A stretch of DNA of 37,977 bases from an uncultured Candidatus Melainabacteria bacterium (GTDB taxonomy: Bacteria > Cyanobacteriota > Vampirovibrionia > Gastranaerophilales > Gastranaerophilaceae): positions 1-37,977 of the forward strand of contig CATLEG010000008.1 of NCBI GenBank assembly GCA_949915775.1, read 5' to 3'. The position numbers and the translations under genes were made by a program. This document shows, piece by piece, positions 1 through 6,622 of the stretch. Numbering within the stretch: position 1 is the first letter of the stretch; every line of letters starts with the position of its first letter. The notes below the pieces were generated by a model. The model saw nothing but the letters and a program-made list of their open reading frames with translations, did no database searches and was not told the DNA's origin.

Positions 1-70
1 CACCTTTTTCGTTTATTATTGCGGAATAAATCTTAGTTCCGCCTACATCTATTGCCAGAGCTTTTTGCAT
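1..70 (-). CDS. ROK-family sugar kinase, N-terminus only (probable N-acetylmannosamine kinase or glucokinase)
   Basis: Only the first 23 codons are inside the window; the gene runs off the left edge. The minus-strand ATG at 70 opens a frame with IDVGGTKI near residues 7-14, the DxGxTK phosphate-binding motif at the N-terminus of ROK kinases. It lies directly downstream of nanE on the same strand. In sialic acid and amino-sugar catabolism a ROK kinase (NanK) makes ManNAc-6-phosphate, the NanE substrate. The NanK assignment therefore rests on context; glucokinase is equally possible from sequence alone. A palindromic repeat fills the gap to nanE. Confidence 0.7.
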   Translation of the reverse strand, partial: MQKALAIDVGGTKIYSAIINEKG

Positions 71-103
71 ATTGTGTGAGCCTTTCTTTATTGTTAAGTC
101 TAC

Positions 104-200
104 AAGACGTTAAGACTATAAGGCTATAAGTTCGTATCGTTAAGTGATCTTGTAATATCTCTTCTGAAATGAACTTAATGACTTATCGTCCTAACGACTT
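104..200. repeat. palindromic repeat, family A copy 1
   Basis: The arm at 104-133 (core GTTAAGACTATAAG) matches, imperfectly, the reverse complement of 171-200 (core CTTATCGTCCTAACGACTT). The arms are about 30 bases with a loop of about 37. They are made of degenerate 7-8 base units of the type GTTAAGA/CGATAAG. The right arm reaches the nanE stop codon. A related element lies on the other side of nanE at 927-1053, and a single arm occurs at about 37611-37645. It may act as a transcript stabiliser or terminator between nanE and the kinase; that is inference. Confidence 0.7.
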
Positions 201-882
201 ATTTCCTTTGCACAAATCTCCTTGTAATCAATTGTGGTCTTGTGATTGCCGAACCTATTACAACGCAATGCGCGCCTAGTTCAAACGCTTTTGTAACTTC
301 TTCGGGTTCCCAAATCCTGCCCTCTAAAACTACAGGAAGATTTGTGTTTTGAACTAACTCTTTTAATAATTCAAAATCGGGACCGTCGCCGCGGTTTTGT
401 GAGAATTGAGTGTAGCCTGAAAGTGTTGTTGATAAAATATCCGCTCCAAGTTTTTCGGCATTTTGAGCCTCTTCAAGTGTTGAAATATCTGCCATAGAAA
501 CTCGTTTATTAATCTTTATATATTTAATCAAATCTTCAAGTTTTTCATCTTGCGGTCTAGGGCGCATTGTTCCATCTAAGGCAATAATATCAGCTCCTGC
601 TTCAACCAGTTCAATAACCTCTTTTATTGTAGGTGTGATATAAACTATTTCCTGCCAGTTTTTTGGAATTACATCGGGTTTTGTAAGTCCGATTACAGGA
701 ACTTCAAATAAACGCTTTGCATTCCTTACATCTCTTGCACCGGCAACTCTCAAAGCACCTGCTCCGCCTTTTATAACGGATTTCATCATTGCGACCATAC
801 ACTTTTCTAAATACAACGGTTCTGATGGCATTGCCTGAACCGAAACCACTACTTTACCCTTTAAACGATTAATTATATTCAT
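199..882 (-). CDS. nanE: N-acetylmannosamine-6-phosphate 2-epimerase
   Basis: This 227-residue TIM-barrel protein converts ManNAc-6-P to GlcNAc-6-P in sialic acid and mannosamine catabolism in the cytoplasm. Family marks are the N-terminal SVQAMPSEPL segment (about 14-23), GGAGALRV (39-46), VIGLTKPD with Lys68, ALDGTMRPRP (101-110), and VVLEGRI with Glu187. The Lys and the Glu correspond to the catalytic pair known in the family. The length is normal. Next downstream is the start of a ROK kinase, which fits a nan-type operon. The gene lies between two palindromic family A repeats, which is unusual. The start is the ATG at 882; no longer frame with a good ribosome site was seen. Confidence 0.93.
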   Translation of the reverse strand: MNIINRLKGKVVVSVQAMPSEPLYLEKCMVAMMKSVIKGGAGALRVAGARDVRNAKRLFEVPVIGLTKPDVIPKNWQEIVYITPTIKEVIELVEAGADIIALDGTMRPRPQDEKLEDLIKYIKINKRVSMADISTLEEAQNAEKLGADILSTTLSGYTQFSQNRGDGPDFELLKELVQNTNLPVVLEGRIWEPEEVTKAFELGAHCVVIGSAITRPQLITRRFVQRK

Positions 883-926
883 ATGTTTATTATAGCGTAA
901 ATAAAAATTTTAGGTTATAATATGTT

Positions 927-1053
927 AAGTAGTTAAGACGATAAGTCATTAAGTCAGTAAGTTCGTTACAAAAAACTATATTGATGAAATTTTACCAAGT
1001 CAACTATATGAAATAAACTTAATTTCTTATTGTCCTATCGTCTTAACAACTTC
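927..1053. repeat. palindromic repeat, family A copy 2, with a possible promoter in the loop
   Basis: The arm at about 927-967 (core GTTAAGACGATAAGTCATTA) pairs with about 1011-1052 (core TCTTATTGTCCTATCGTC read on the plus strand), giving an imperfect stem of about 40 bases around a 43-base loop. The units are degenerate 7-8-mers as in copy 1. The loop holds TTGATG (981-986), an 18-base spacer and TATATG (1005-1010), a plausible but weak promoter for the peptidase gene. The right arm ends about 20 bases before that gene's start codon. Confidence 0.6.
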
Positions 1054-1074
1054 AAATAAAGAAAGGTTTAGATA

Positions 1075-2403
1075 ATGAAAAAAAGTATAGTTAAATATCC
1101 ATACTTAACAGAAGATGTAGAAATTTACGAAAGAGAAAACGGGCATAAAATTGTTCTTGCGCATAAAGAAGGCGAATTGGTAAATGTCAGCACCTGGGTT
1201 AAAACAGGTTCAATTAATGAGGATGACAATAATAACGGCATTTCACATTTTCTGGAACACTTGATGTTTAAAGGAACTCATAAACATAAAGCAGGAGAGT
1301 TTGATAGAATTCTTGAAGCAAAAGGCGCAATTGTTAACGCCGCAACATGGAAAGATTATACTTTCTATTATGTAACTTTACCGAAAGGTGAAAATTGCAA
1401 AGACTTAAATCTGGCAATAGAACTTCATGCTGACATGATGCTTGATCCGATATTACCGGAAGAAGAAATTGGCGCGCCGTTTGATTTGAATGATCCAGAA
1501 GTTACTGATAAACGCGAACGTCATGTTGTAATTGAAGAAATAAGAATGCGCAAAGACCAGAATTGGACAAAGGTTTATAATGCTTGCAACTATAATATGT
1601 ATACAAAACACCCTTACAAGCGTGATGTTATAGGTACTCCCGAAATTATTTCACGAGTTACGCAGGCTGAAATAATGAATTATTACAAAACTTTTTATTC
1701 ACCGGAAAACATGACAACAATTATTGTCGGTGATTTTGACAAACAAGAAATTTTAACAAAAGTTGAAAAAGAATTTGATTTTAAAGGTCGTTTGAATGCT
1801 CAAAAACGTATTAATGAAATTGATAAACCGGCTGAAAAAACAAAAATTATAGAAAATACATCAAAAGTTAATACTTCATACATTATGTTTGGCTGGCTCG
1901 GACCAAAAGCAAGCGAACTTAAAGAGAATATTGAACTTGATATAATAAGTATTATTTTAGGTGAAAGCACAAGCTCAAGACTTTATCAAAATTTGATTGA
2001 GAAACAGCCAGATCCGATTTTCTCATTGGCTAATGCTGAACATTACCAGTTTAAGGATGGTAATAACTTCTTTGTACAGGCTAATTTCAAGCCTGAGAAA
2101 AAAGATATTGCATTAGAACTTATTAAAAAAGAAATATCAGGACTTTTGGAAAACAGAATAAGCGAAGAAGAACTTCTTAAGGCTAAAAAGAAAATTAAGT
2201 CACGTTTTGCATACGCTGCTGAAACTGTATCTGAAATAGGCGAAACAATAGGTTATTATATGACAGTATGCGAAGATTTGAAACTTGTCGAAGATTATTT
2301 GAAAGATTTGAATGAAATCACAATTGATGATTTGGAAACCACAATTCGCAAGTATCTAAGCCTTGATAATGCAGTGATATCGATATTAGAACCAGAAAAG
2401 TAA
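1075..2403 (+). CDS. M16 family zinc metallopeptidase (processing-peptidase-like)
   Basis: The 442-residue protein carries the inverted zinc motif HFLEH at residues 58-62 and the downstream acidic ligand region VVIEEIRM at 151-158. These define the active half of M16 (pitrilysin / mitochondrial processing peptidase) enzymes. A second M16 C-terminal domain follows (about 210-390), with LGESTSSRLYQNL typical of the family. About 16 extra residues (around 133-148) sit between HxxEH and the third ligand. There is no signal peptide, so a cytoplasmic role in peptide degradation is likely. AAAGG precedes the ATG by 8 bases. A palindromic repeat immediately follows the stop. Confidence 0.9.
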   Translation: MKKSIVKYPYLTEDVEIYERENGHKIVLAHKEGELVNVSTWVKTGSINEDDNNNGISHFLEHLMFKGTHKHKAGEFDRILEAKGAIVNAATWKDYTFYYVTLPKGENCKDLNLAIELHADMMLDPILPEEEIGAPFDLNDPEVTDKRERHVVIEEIRMRKDQNWTKVYNACNYNMYTKHPYKRDVIGTPEIISRVTQAEIMNYYKTFYSPENMTTIIVGDFDKQEILTKVEKEFDFKGRLNAQKRINEIDKPAEKTKIIENTSKVNTSYIMFGWLGPKASELKENIELDIISIILGESTSSRLYQNLIEKQPDPIFSLANAEHYQFKDGNNFFVQANFKPEKKDIALELIKKEISGLLENRISEEELLKAKKKIKSRFAYAAETVSEIGETIGYYMTVCEDLKLVEDYLKDLNEITIDDLETTIRKYLSLDNAVISILEPEK

Positions 2404-2405
2404 TT

Positions 2406-2489
2406 CTGGATTGCCGCGCTCACTATGTTCGCTCGCAATGACAAACGACTCGTCATTGCGAAGGAGGTGTAGCTGACGAAGCAATCCAG
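2406..2489. repeat. palindromic repeat, family B copy 1
   Basis: The element begins CTGGATTGC and ends GCAATCCAG, so its ends are exact reverse complements. The interior also carries CGCAATGAC and GTCATTGCG in inverted orientation. It lies directly after the M16 gene stop and 15 bases before the GIY-YIG gene. Such ATTGC/AATGAC elements are a widespread class of interspersed bacterial repeat. Two more copies follow the GIY-YIG gene. Confidence 0.85.
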
Positions 2490-2504
2490 TTTAAGGAAAA
2501 ATAA

Positions 2505-2789
2505 ATGAGTGGTTATGTTTATATATTATTTAATAAAAGAAATGGAACTTTGTATGTTGGAGTTACATCAGATTTAGTTAAAAGAGTATATGAACATAAA
2601 AATAAATTTATTGAAGGTTTTACCAAAAAATACGCCGTAGATAAACTCGGTTATTATGAAATTTTTGCTGATATTCAAACAGCTATTGAAAGAGAAAAAC
2701 AATTAAAATCTAGTAATAGAAAAAGAAAAATTGAATTAATTGAAAAAAATAATTCTGAATGGAAAGATTTATATTATGAGATAATATAG
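2505..2789 (+). CDS. small GIY-YIG domain nuclease (UPF0213-like)
   Basis: This 94-residue protein is one GIY-YIG domain: YVYIL at residues 4-8, GTLYVGVTSDL at about 14-24 with the YVG half of the motif, Arg27 and EH at 30-31, and a later Glu in YYEIF. This single-domain family is related to UvrC N-terminal and homing endonucleases. Its cellular job is not well established; DNA cleavage or structure-specific nicking is inferred from the fold. AAGGAAAAATAA precedes the ATG. The gene is bracketed by palindromic family B repeats, one before and two after, with little spare sequence, so gene plus repeats may form one unit. Confidence 0.88.
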   Translation: MSGYVYILFNKRNGTLYVGVTSDLVKRVYEHKNKFIEGFTKKYAVDKLGYYEIFADIQTAIEREKQLKSSNRKRKIELIEKNNSEWKDLYYEII

Positions 2790-2792
2790 AAA

Positions 2793-2870
2793 CTGGATTG
2801 CCACGCTCACTACGTTCGCTCGCAATGACGAATACTGGTTATAGCGAAGGTAGCTGACGAAGCAATTCAG
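2793..2870. repeat. palindromic repeat, family B copy 2
   Basis: It starts CTGGATTGCC and ends GAAGCAATTCAG, in the same orientation as copy 1. The central part differs, with the GTCATTGCG half replaced by a diverged stretch. It begins 3 bases after the GIY-YIG stop codon. Confidence 0.8.
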
Positions 2871-2889
2871 AAAAATTATATAATAGAAA

Positions 2890-2966
2890 CAGAATTCGTT
2901 TTGTTCGCTCGCAATGACAAACGACTTGTCATTGCGAAGGAGCTGAAAGCGACTGAAGCAATCCAG
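2890..2966. repeat. palindromic repeat, family B copy 3
   Basis: This copy shares TTCGCTCGCAATGACAAACG and TGTCATTGCGAAGGAG with copy 1 and ends GAAGCAATCCAG. The left end is diverged (CAGAATTCG). It ends 7 bases before the stop codon of the small minus-strand gene at 2974. Confidence 0.8.
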
Positions 2967-2973
2967 AAAAATA

Positions 2974-3189
2974 TTATTGACTGATAATAATCTGTCCGAT
3001 TTTTTGATTGTATGTTTCAAGATTATCAATAATGTTGTCCAATTTCTGTTCAATTATTTCTATAAATTGAAGCAGATAGCATGAATTGTCGTTTTGCTCA
3101 ACAGCATCTTTTAGGATTGTTATGAAATTTTGGAGTTCATTACCATCTGCCATCAAGTCAAACCCTTCGGATATAATATTATTATCCAA
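2974..3189 (-). CDS. small helical protein of unknown function
   Basis: Not recognised. It has 71 residues if translation begins at the TTG at 3189, or 59 if it begins at the internal ATG (MADGNELQNF), which has GAAGGG about 8 bases upstream. The sequence is rich in I, L, N and Q with heptad-like spacing (FIEIIEQKLDNIIDNLETY), suggesting helices or a short coiled coil, and there is no signal peptide. It is divergently arranged with the XRE regulator at 3263, sharing a 73-base intergenic region with inverted repeats. A role as partner or target of that regulator is possible but unproven. Confidence 0.5.
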   Translation of the reverse strand: MDNNIISEGFDLMADGNELQNFITILKDAVEQNDNSCYLLQFIEIIEQKLDNIIDNLETYNQKIGQIIISQ

Positions 3190-3207
3190 AATTAACCTAC
3201 TTTCTTA

Positions 3208-3258
3208 TTGCTTGTGTGTATAATTATCTACTATAACTAGATAACACTCGATTGTGTT
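3208..3258 (+). promoter_or_regulatory. promoter and double operator upstream of the XRE regulator
   Basis: TTGCTT (3208-3213), an 18-base spacer and TATAAC (3232-3237) form a good promoter reading into the regulator gene. A perfect inverted repeat TTATCTA-N7-TAGATAA (3224-3244) is centred on the -10 box. A second, AACAC-N6-GTGTT (3243-3258), lies over the expected transcription start. This placement is what autorepression would need. The same region must also serve the divergent gene ending at 2974. Confidence 0.6.
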
Positions 3259-3262
3259 CTGA

Positions 3263-3511
3263 ATGTCAATACCATATAATAAACATATGAGAGATGAAAG
3301 ATTACCTATACTTGGCAATAATATAAGAGCAGAAAGAATGAGAAAAAGATTGTCTCAAGAAAAACTTTCTGAACTAACTAATATAAGTAAAGATTCTTTA
3401 TTAAAAATAGAGAATGGTCGTCAGACACCGTCCGCTTTTATTGTATTTGATATTGCTAATGCTCTCGAAATTCCAATGGAAGAATTATTTAAAAATGTAC
3501 CAAATCTGTAA
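3263..3511 (+). CDS. XRE-type helix-turn-helix regulator
   Basis: This 82-residue protein is almost entirely a Cro/CI-type HTH domain. The first helix is GNNIRAERMRKRLSQEKLSE (about 18-37), the recognition segment is TNISKDSLLKIENGRQTPSA (about 40-59), and IVFDIANALEIPMEELF closes the domain. It probably binds DNA as a dimer. The two inverted repeats just upstream, one over the -10 box, suggest it controls its own promoter and perhaps the divergent small gene. The first ATG has a weak ribosome site; an internal Met at residue 9 is an alternative that would not affect the domain. A repeat separates it from the glycosylase gene. Confidence 0.85.
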   Translation: MSIPYNKHMRDERLPILGNNIRAERMRKRLSQEKLSELTNISKDSLLKIENGRQTPSAFIVFDIANALEIPMEELFKNVPNL

Positions 3512-3515
3512 AAAA

Positions 3516-3549
3516 TTCCCTCTCTTGGGAGAGGGTTAGGGAGAGGGTA
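3516..3549 (+). repeat. GC-rich repeat (family C) supplying a ribosome binding site
   Basis: A perfect hairpin, CCCTCTC (3518-3524), loop TTGG, GAGAGGG (3529-3535), is followed by TTAGGGAGAGGGTA ending right at the glycosylase ATG. The purine-rich GGGAGAGG is the only Shine-Dalgarno-like sequence for that gene, so the repeat appears to provide its translation signal. Related sequences occur at 32516-32556 and about 37556-37600 and 37670-37702. Confidence 0.7.
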
Positions 3550-4149
3550 ATGCAAGAAGCAACTACACAAGAAATTGAACAACTAAACACAATCCGCGAA
3601 AAATGTCTGGCATGTCAAAAATGTCCGCTTGGTAAAACTCGTACAAATACGGTGTTTTCAGGCGGTATTCCTAATCATAAACTTATGCTTATCGGTGAAG
3701 CTCCAGGATATTATGAAGATCAGAAAGGTGAACCTTTTGTCGGTAAAGCAGGGCAGCTTTTGGACAGAATTTTTGCATCTGTCGGTTTGTCTCGTCAAAA
3801 AGATGTTTATATATGCAATACTCTAAAATGTCGTCCGCCTGATAACCGAGACCCGCTTCCCGAAGAAAAAGAGGCTTGTAGAGAATATTTGGATGCACAA
3901 ATTGAAATTTTAAAACCCCGTATAATTCTTCTTTGCGGGCGTGTTGCTGTACAATCTATGCTTGATACAAATCAGGGTATTACAAGAATTCGCGGAAAAT
4001 GGTTTGCTGGTCCAAACAATTCTAAGATGATGCCGATTTTTCATCCGTCCTATTTACTCAGAAATGACAGCCGCGAAAAAGGTAGTCCGAAATGGCTTAT
4101 GTGGCAAGATATTCAGGAAATCAAAAAAGTCTACAGCCAGATGGATTGA
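3550..4149 (+). CDS. family 4 uracil-DNA glycosylase, Fe-S type
   Basis: This 199-residue enzyme removes uracil from DNA as the first step of base excision repair. Four cysteines at 22, 25, 94 and 110 (CQKC, LKCRPP and EACREYL) match the 4Fe-4S ligands of family 4 glycosylases. GEAPG (49-53) with downstream ED is the active-site loop, and HPSYLL (165-170) is the second conserved motif with its His. Length is typical. The start ATG follows a GC-rich repeat whose GGGAGAGG serves as ribosome site. It is likely a single-gene unit or cotranscribed with the XRE regulator 38 bases upstream. Confidence 0.93.
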   Translation: MQEATTQEIEQLNTIREKCLACQKCPLGKTRTNTVFSGGIPNHKLMLIGEAPGYYEDQKGEPFVGKAGQLLDRIFASVGLSRQKDVYICNTLKCRPPDNRDPLPEEKEACREYLDAQIEILKPRIILLCGRVAVQSMLDTNQGITRIRGKWFAGPNNSKMMPIFHPSYLLRNDSREKGSPKWLMWQDIQEIKKVYSQMD

Positions 4150-4163
4150 GAAGTTTATGTATC

Positions 4164-4192
4164 TTGACAAAGTTGGAAAATAATGTTACTCT
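4164..4192 (+). promoter_or_regulatory. putative promoter for the first prepilin-like gene
   Basis: A perfect TTGACA (4164-4169), 17-base spacer and TACTCT (4187-4192) preceded by TG form an extended -10 type promoter. Transcription would start near 4199, about 16 bases before the ATG at 4215. That ATG has AGAGAGG five bases upstream. This supports 4215 as the intended start. Confidence 0.5.
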
Positions 4193-4243
4193 TTTCTCTG
4201 AAAGAGAGGTTTTTATGTTAAATTTTATGTTTAAATCCCTTTC

Positions 4244-4253
4244 GGGGGGGGGG
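4244..4253 (+). repeat. G10 homopolymer tract, possible phase-variation switch
   Basis: Ten consecutive G lie 29 bases inside the frame opened by the ATG at 4215. With ten G the frame ends at TAA 4257-4259. With eleven (or eight) G it runs without a stop into the prepilin frame. The preceding CTTTC is also found, inverted, at the tract of the second prepilin gene. Confidence 0.8.
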
Positions 4254-4303
4254 CACTAACCGCCATTTCGCAAGGGCTTCAGGGTTATAATTCTGGAAGA
4301 CTT

Positions 4304-4972
4304 TTGTGTAAAAAAGCATTTACGCTGGCTGAAGTTTTGGTTACTCTCGGAATTATAGGGGTTGTTGCATCTCTAACCATGCCAACGCTTATTCAAAATC
4401 ACAAAAAGAAAGTTACGGCTGTTAAGTTAGAAAAATTTTATTCTATTATGACTCAGGCGATTGAAAGTTATGAATCAGAAAGAAACTTGCTACCTGAAGA
4501 TATGCGTATTCCGGCGGATACTGTTCAAAATGGTAAAAATCTTCAAGTTTGGTATAATAACACATTTGGAAAGTATTTAAAATCGGTTTCTCAGAAATCT
4601 TCAGATCTTGGTTTTCTTGTTCTTCTTGCGGATGGTTCAGGATTTAATGCTTATGTATCCGATCATTCTCAGATGCATATTTTCTATTGTACTGAGGCAA
4701 AATATTGTAATAATAAATTAGATGGTTCTGAGGGAAATTTCAATGGACAAACTGGATTTTTATTTGGTTTATATAAAGGAGAATTTATTACATCAGGTCC
4801 AGATTTCCAAAACATGACAAGAGAAGAATTATTAAAACAGTGTTCATACGGAAATACTGAAGATGCAAATGTTTCTGCTGCCGGAAGACGTCATGCTTGT
4901 ACTCGCTTAATTCAAGTTGATGGTTGGGAATTTAAGGATGATTATCCATGGAAGCAAACTATACTTAAATAA
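4304..4972 (+). CDS. prepilin-like protein with type IV pilin/T2SS N-terminal signal; probably phase-variable
   Basis: FTLAEVLVTLGIIGVVASLT is the class III signal peptide and hydrophobic N-terminal helix of type IV pilins and pseudopilins, with Glu at position 5 of the mature form. The residue before the cleavage point is Ala, not the usual Gly. A globular domain follows with six or seven Cys and the C-terminal motif GWEFKDDYPW, shared with the gene at 36852. Only a TTG (4304), with a weak GGAAG upstream, starts the frame as assembled. The ATG at 4215 has a better promoter and ribosome site but is joined in frame only if the G10 tract is 11. That version would have a 35-residue leader. The product is probably an exported pilus or secretion-system subunit. 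Confidence 0.8.
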   Translation: MCKKAFTLAEVLVTLGIIGVVASLTMPTLIQNHKKKVTAVKLEKFYSIMTQAIESYESERNLLPEDMRIPADTVQNGKNLQVWYNNTFGKYLKSVSQKSSDLGFLVLLADGSGFNAYVSDHSQMHIFYCTEAKYCNNKLDGSEGNFNGQTGFLFGLYKGEFITSGPDFQNMTREELLKQCSYGNTEDANVSAAGRRHACTRLIQVDGWEFKDDYPWKQTILK

Positions 4973-4974
4973 TA

Positions 4975-6555
4975 TTATAAAATTTCTTCAGGTTCAATTA
5001 CAAAATCTACAATTACGGCACTGTCAATTGATAGTGCTTTTTCAATTGCCGGCTTAATATCTTGAGGTTTTTCTACTCTCAAACCTGTTGCTCCGTAGCT
5101 TTCGGCAAGTTTTACAAAGTCTGGATTAGAAATTTTAGTTGCAAAATATCTTTTGTCACAAGATTTTTCCTGAAACTGTCTAACCATACCAAGATAGCCA
5201 TTATTCATTATAAAGACTTTTACTGGCAAATTGTAATCCATACATGTAGCTATTTCCTGCATATTCATCTGAAAAGACCCATCACCGGCAATACAAATCA
5301 CAGGTTTTCTGTTATTTGCAATACTTGCACCGATTGCTGCTGGAAATCCAAATCCCATAGTACCTAAACCGCCGGAAGTTATAAACTTTCTGGGATGATT
5401 AAATCTTAAGTATCTTGCCGTCCAAACTTGATGTTGTCCGACTTCTGTTGTTATAACAAGGTTTTTGTCAGAAATACAGTTTTGAATTTCTTGCATAACT
5501 TCAAAAGAATGCATTCTTTGAGTTCGTTTTTGCTGGAATACCGGCAGTAGTGTGCGTTTCTCAAAAGGTTTTGGACTGCATTTAGCAATCATTTTAGATA
5601 AAATTTCTTTTGAATCTCCCAAAAGTTCTATATCTGTACTCGAATTTTTAGCAAGTTCCTTTGGATTGATGTCTAGTCTTATGAATTTTTGAGATATTTC
5701 TCCCAGTTTACACATAATTCTATCGTTTAATTTTGTGCCGATTGCAAAAATTAAATCACTTTCGCGAACAAATTCATTAGCTGAACCAAAAATTCCAATC
5801 ATTCCTGCATAATTTTTCCCGTTTGCCGGATAAATTCCTAATCCCATCATGGTTGATACTACAGGAATTCCCATTATATCAGCAAATTTTTGCAGTTCAT
5901 CTGATGCATTAATTGCGCCGCCGCCTGCGATTATTACCGGTTTTTTTGAATTATTAATCAGATTTAATGCACTATCAATATCTGCACAGGAAATACTTTT
6001 ATGCGTAAAATCGGCTGAAATATTTTCCAATTCACAGTTTTGAGAAAATACGTTTTTTGTAATATCAACAAGTACGGGGCCTTGTTTGACAGAAAGCGCA
6101 ATTTTAAATGCCGCATTAAGCGTTGATTGTAGGTCATTAATATCTTTAACCTGAAAATTTTTCTTTGTGCAGGCTTTTGTCATACTTATAATATCGACTT
6201 CTTGGAACGCATTTTGATGAAGAAGTTTTGCCGGAACCTGACCTGTTATTACTACAAGCGGAAACCCATCATGGTATGCGTTTGCAATGCCGGTAATAGT
6301 ATTTGTTGCACCCGGGCCGGAAGTTACAAGGACAACACCGCATTTTCCGGTTACTCTTGCATAACCTTCAGCCGCATGGACTGCTGCTTGCTCATGGCGT
6401 ACGAGGTAATGTTTTATGTCGGATTGTTTTGAGAGTTCGTCATAAATTTCCAAAACAACTCCGCCGGGGTATCCGAATACGGTATCTACTCCCATTTGTT
6501 TCAGGGTTTGTATAATAATTTTAGCACCTGTGAGGGTTTTTGTTAGTGTTTGCAT
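4975..6555 (-). CDS. ilvB: acetolactate synthase large subunit
   Basis: This 526-residue ThDP enzyme condenses pyruvate with pyruvate or 2-oxobutyrate, the first shared step of branched-chain amino acid synthesis. The N-terminal PYR domain has GYPGG (about 29-33) and RHEQAAVHAAEGYARV with catalytic Glu55. The middle domain binds FAD in this family. The C-terminal PP domain has GDGSFQMNMQEIAT and the downstream MNNGYLGMVRQ, the Mg-ThDP motif. The C-terminus stops at EPEEIL, about 15-25 residues short of usual anabolic enzymes, which end in a PMVPPG-like tail. No regulatory subunit gene (ilvH/ilvN) is adjacent. It converges with the prepilin gene, two bases away. Confidence 0.93.
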   Translation of the reverse strand: MQTLTKTLTGAKIIIQTLKQMGVDTVFGYPGGVVLEIYDELSKQSDIKHYLVRHEQAAVHAAEGYARVTGKCGVVLVTSGPGATNTITGIANAYHDGFPLVVITGQVPAKLLHQNAFQEVDIISMTKACTKKNFQVKDINDLQSTLNAAFKIALSVKQGPVLVDITKNVFSQNCELENISADFTHKSISCADIDSALNLINNSKKPVIIAGGGAINASDELQKFADIMGIPVVSTMMGLGIYPANGKNYAGMIGIFGSANEFVRESDLIFAIGTKLNDRIMCKLGEISQKFIRLDINPKELAKNSSTDIELLGDSKEILSKMIAKCSPKPFEKRTLLPVFQQKRTQRMHSFEVMQEIQNCISDKNLVITTEVGQHQVWTARYLRFNHPRKFITSGGLGTMGFGFPAAIGASIANNRKPVICIAGDGSFQMNMQEIATCMDYNLPVKVFIMNNGYLGMVRQFQEKSCDKRYFATKISNPDFVKLAESYGATGLRVEKPQDIKPAIEKALSIDSAVIVDFVIEPEEIL

Positions 6556-6587
6556 AAGTTTATTTTAGCATGAAAATGTAAAAAAAA

Positions 6588-6612
6588 TTTCCCTCACAAG
6601 GGGCGAGGGAAA
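6588..6612 (-). terminator. intrinsic terminator after the repeat-helix gene
   Basis: TTTCCCTC (6588-6595) and GAGGGAAA (6605-6612) form a perfect 8-base stem with a 9-base loop. On the minus strand it is followed by a run of T (complement of 6580-6587). It resembles the GC-rich family C repeats and may be derived from one. Confidence 0.75.
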
Positions 6613-6622
6613 TTAAATAATT

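Noticed and set aside
104-1053. Possible CRISPR-like array because of repeated GTTAAGA/CGATAAG words
   Set aside because: The units are degenerate and adjacent, form inverted arms, and have no regular unique spacers or cas genes.
2769-3053. Minus-strand frame across the family B repeats
   Set aside because: It runs through repeats and overlaps the GIY-YIG gene end; its composition does not resemble a protein family.
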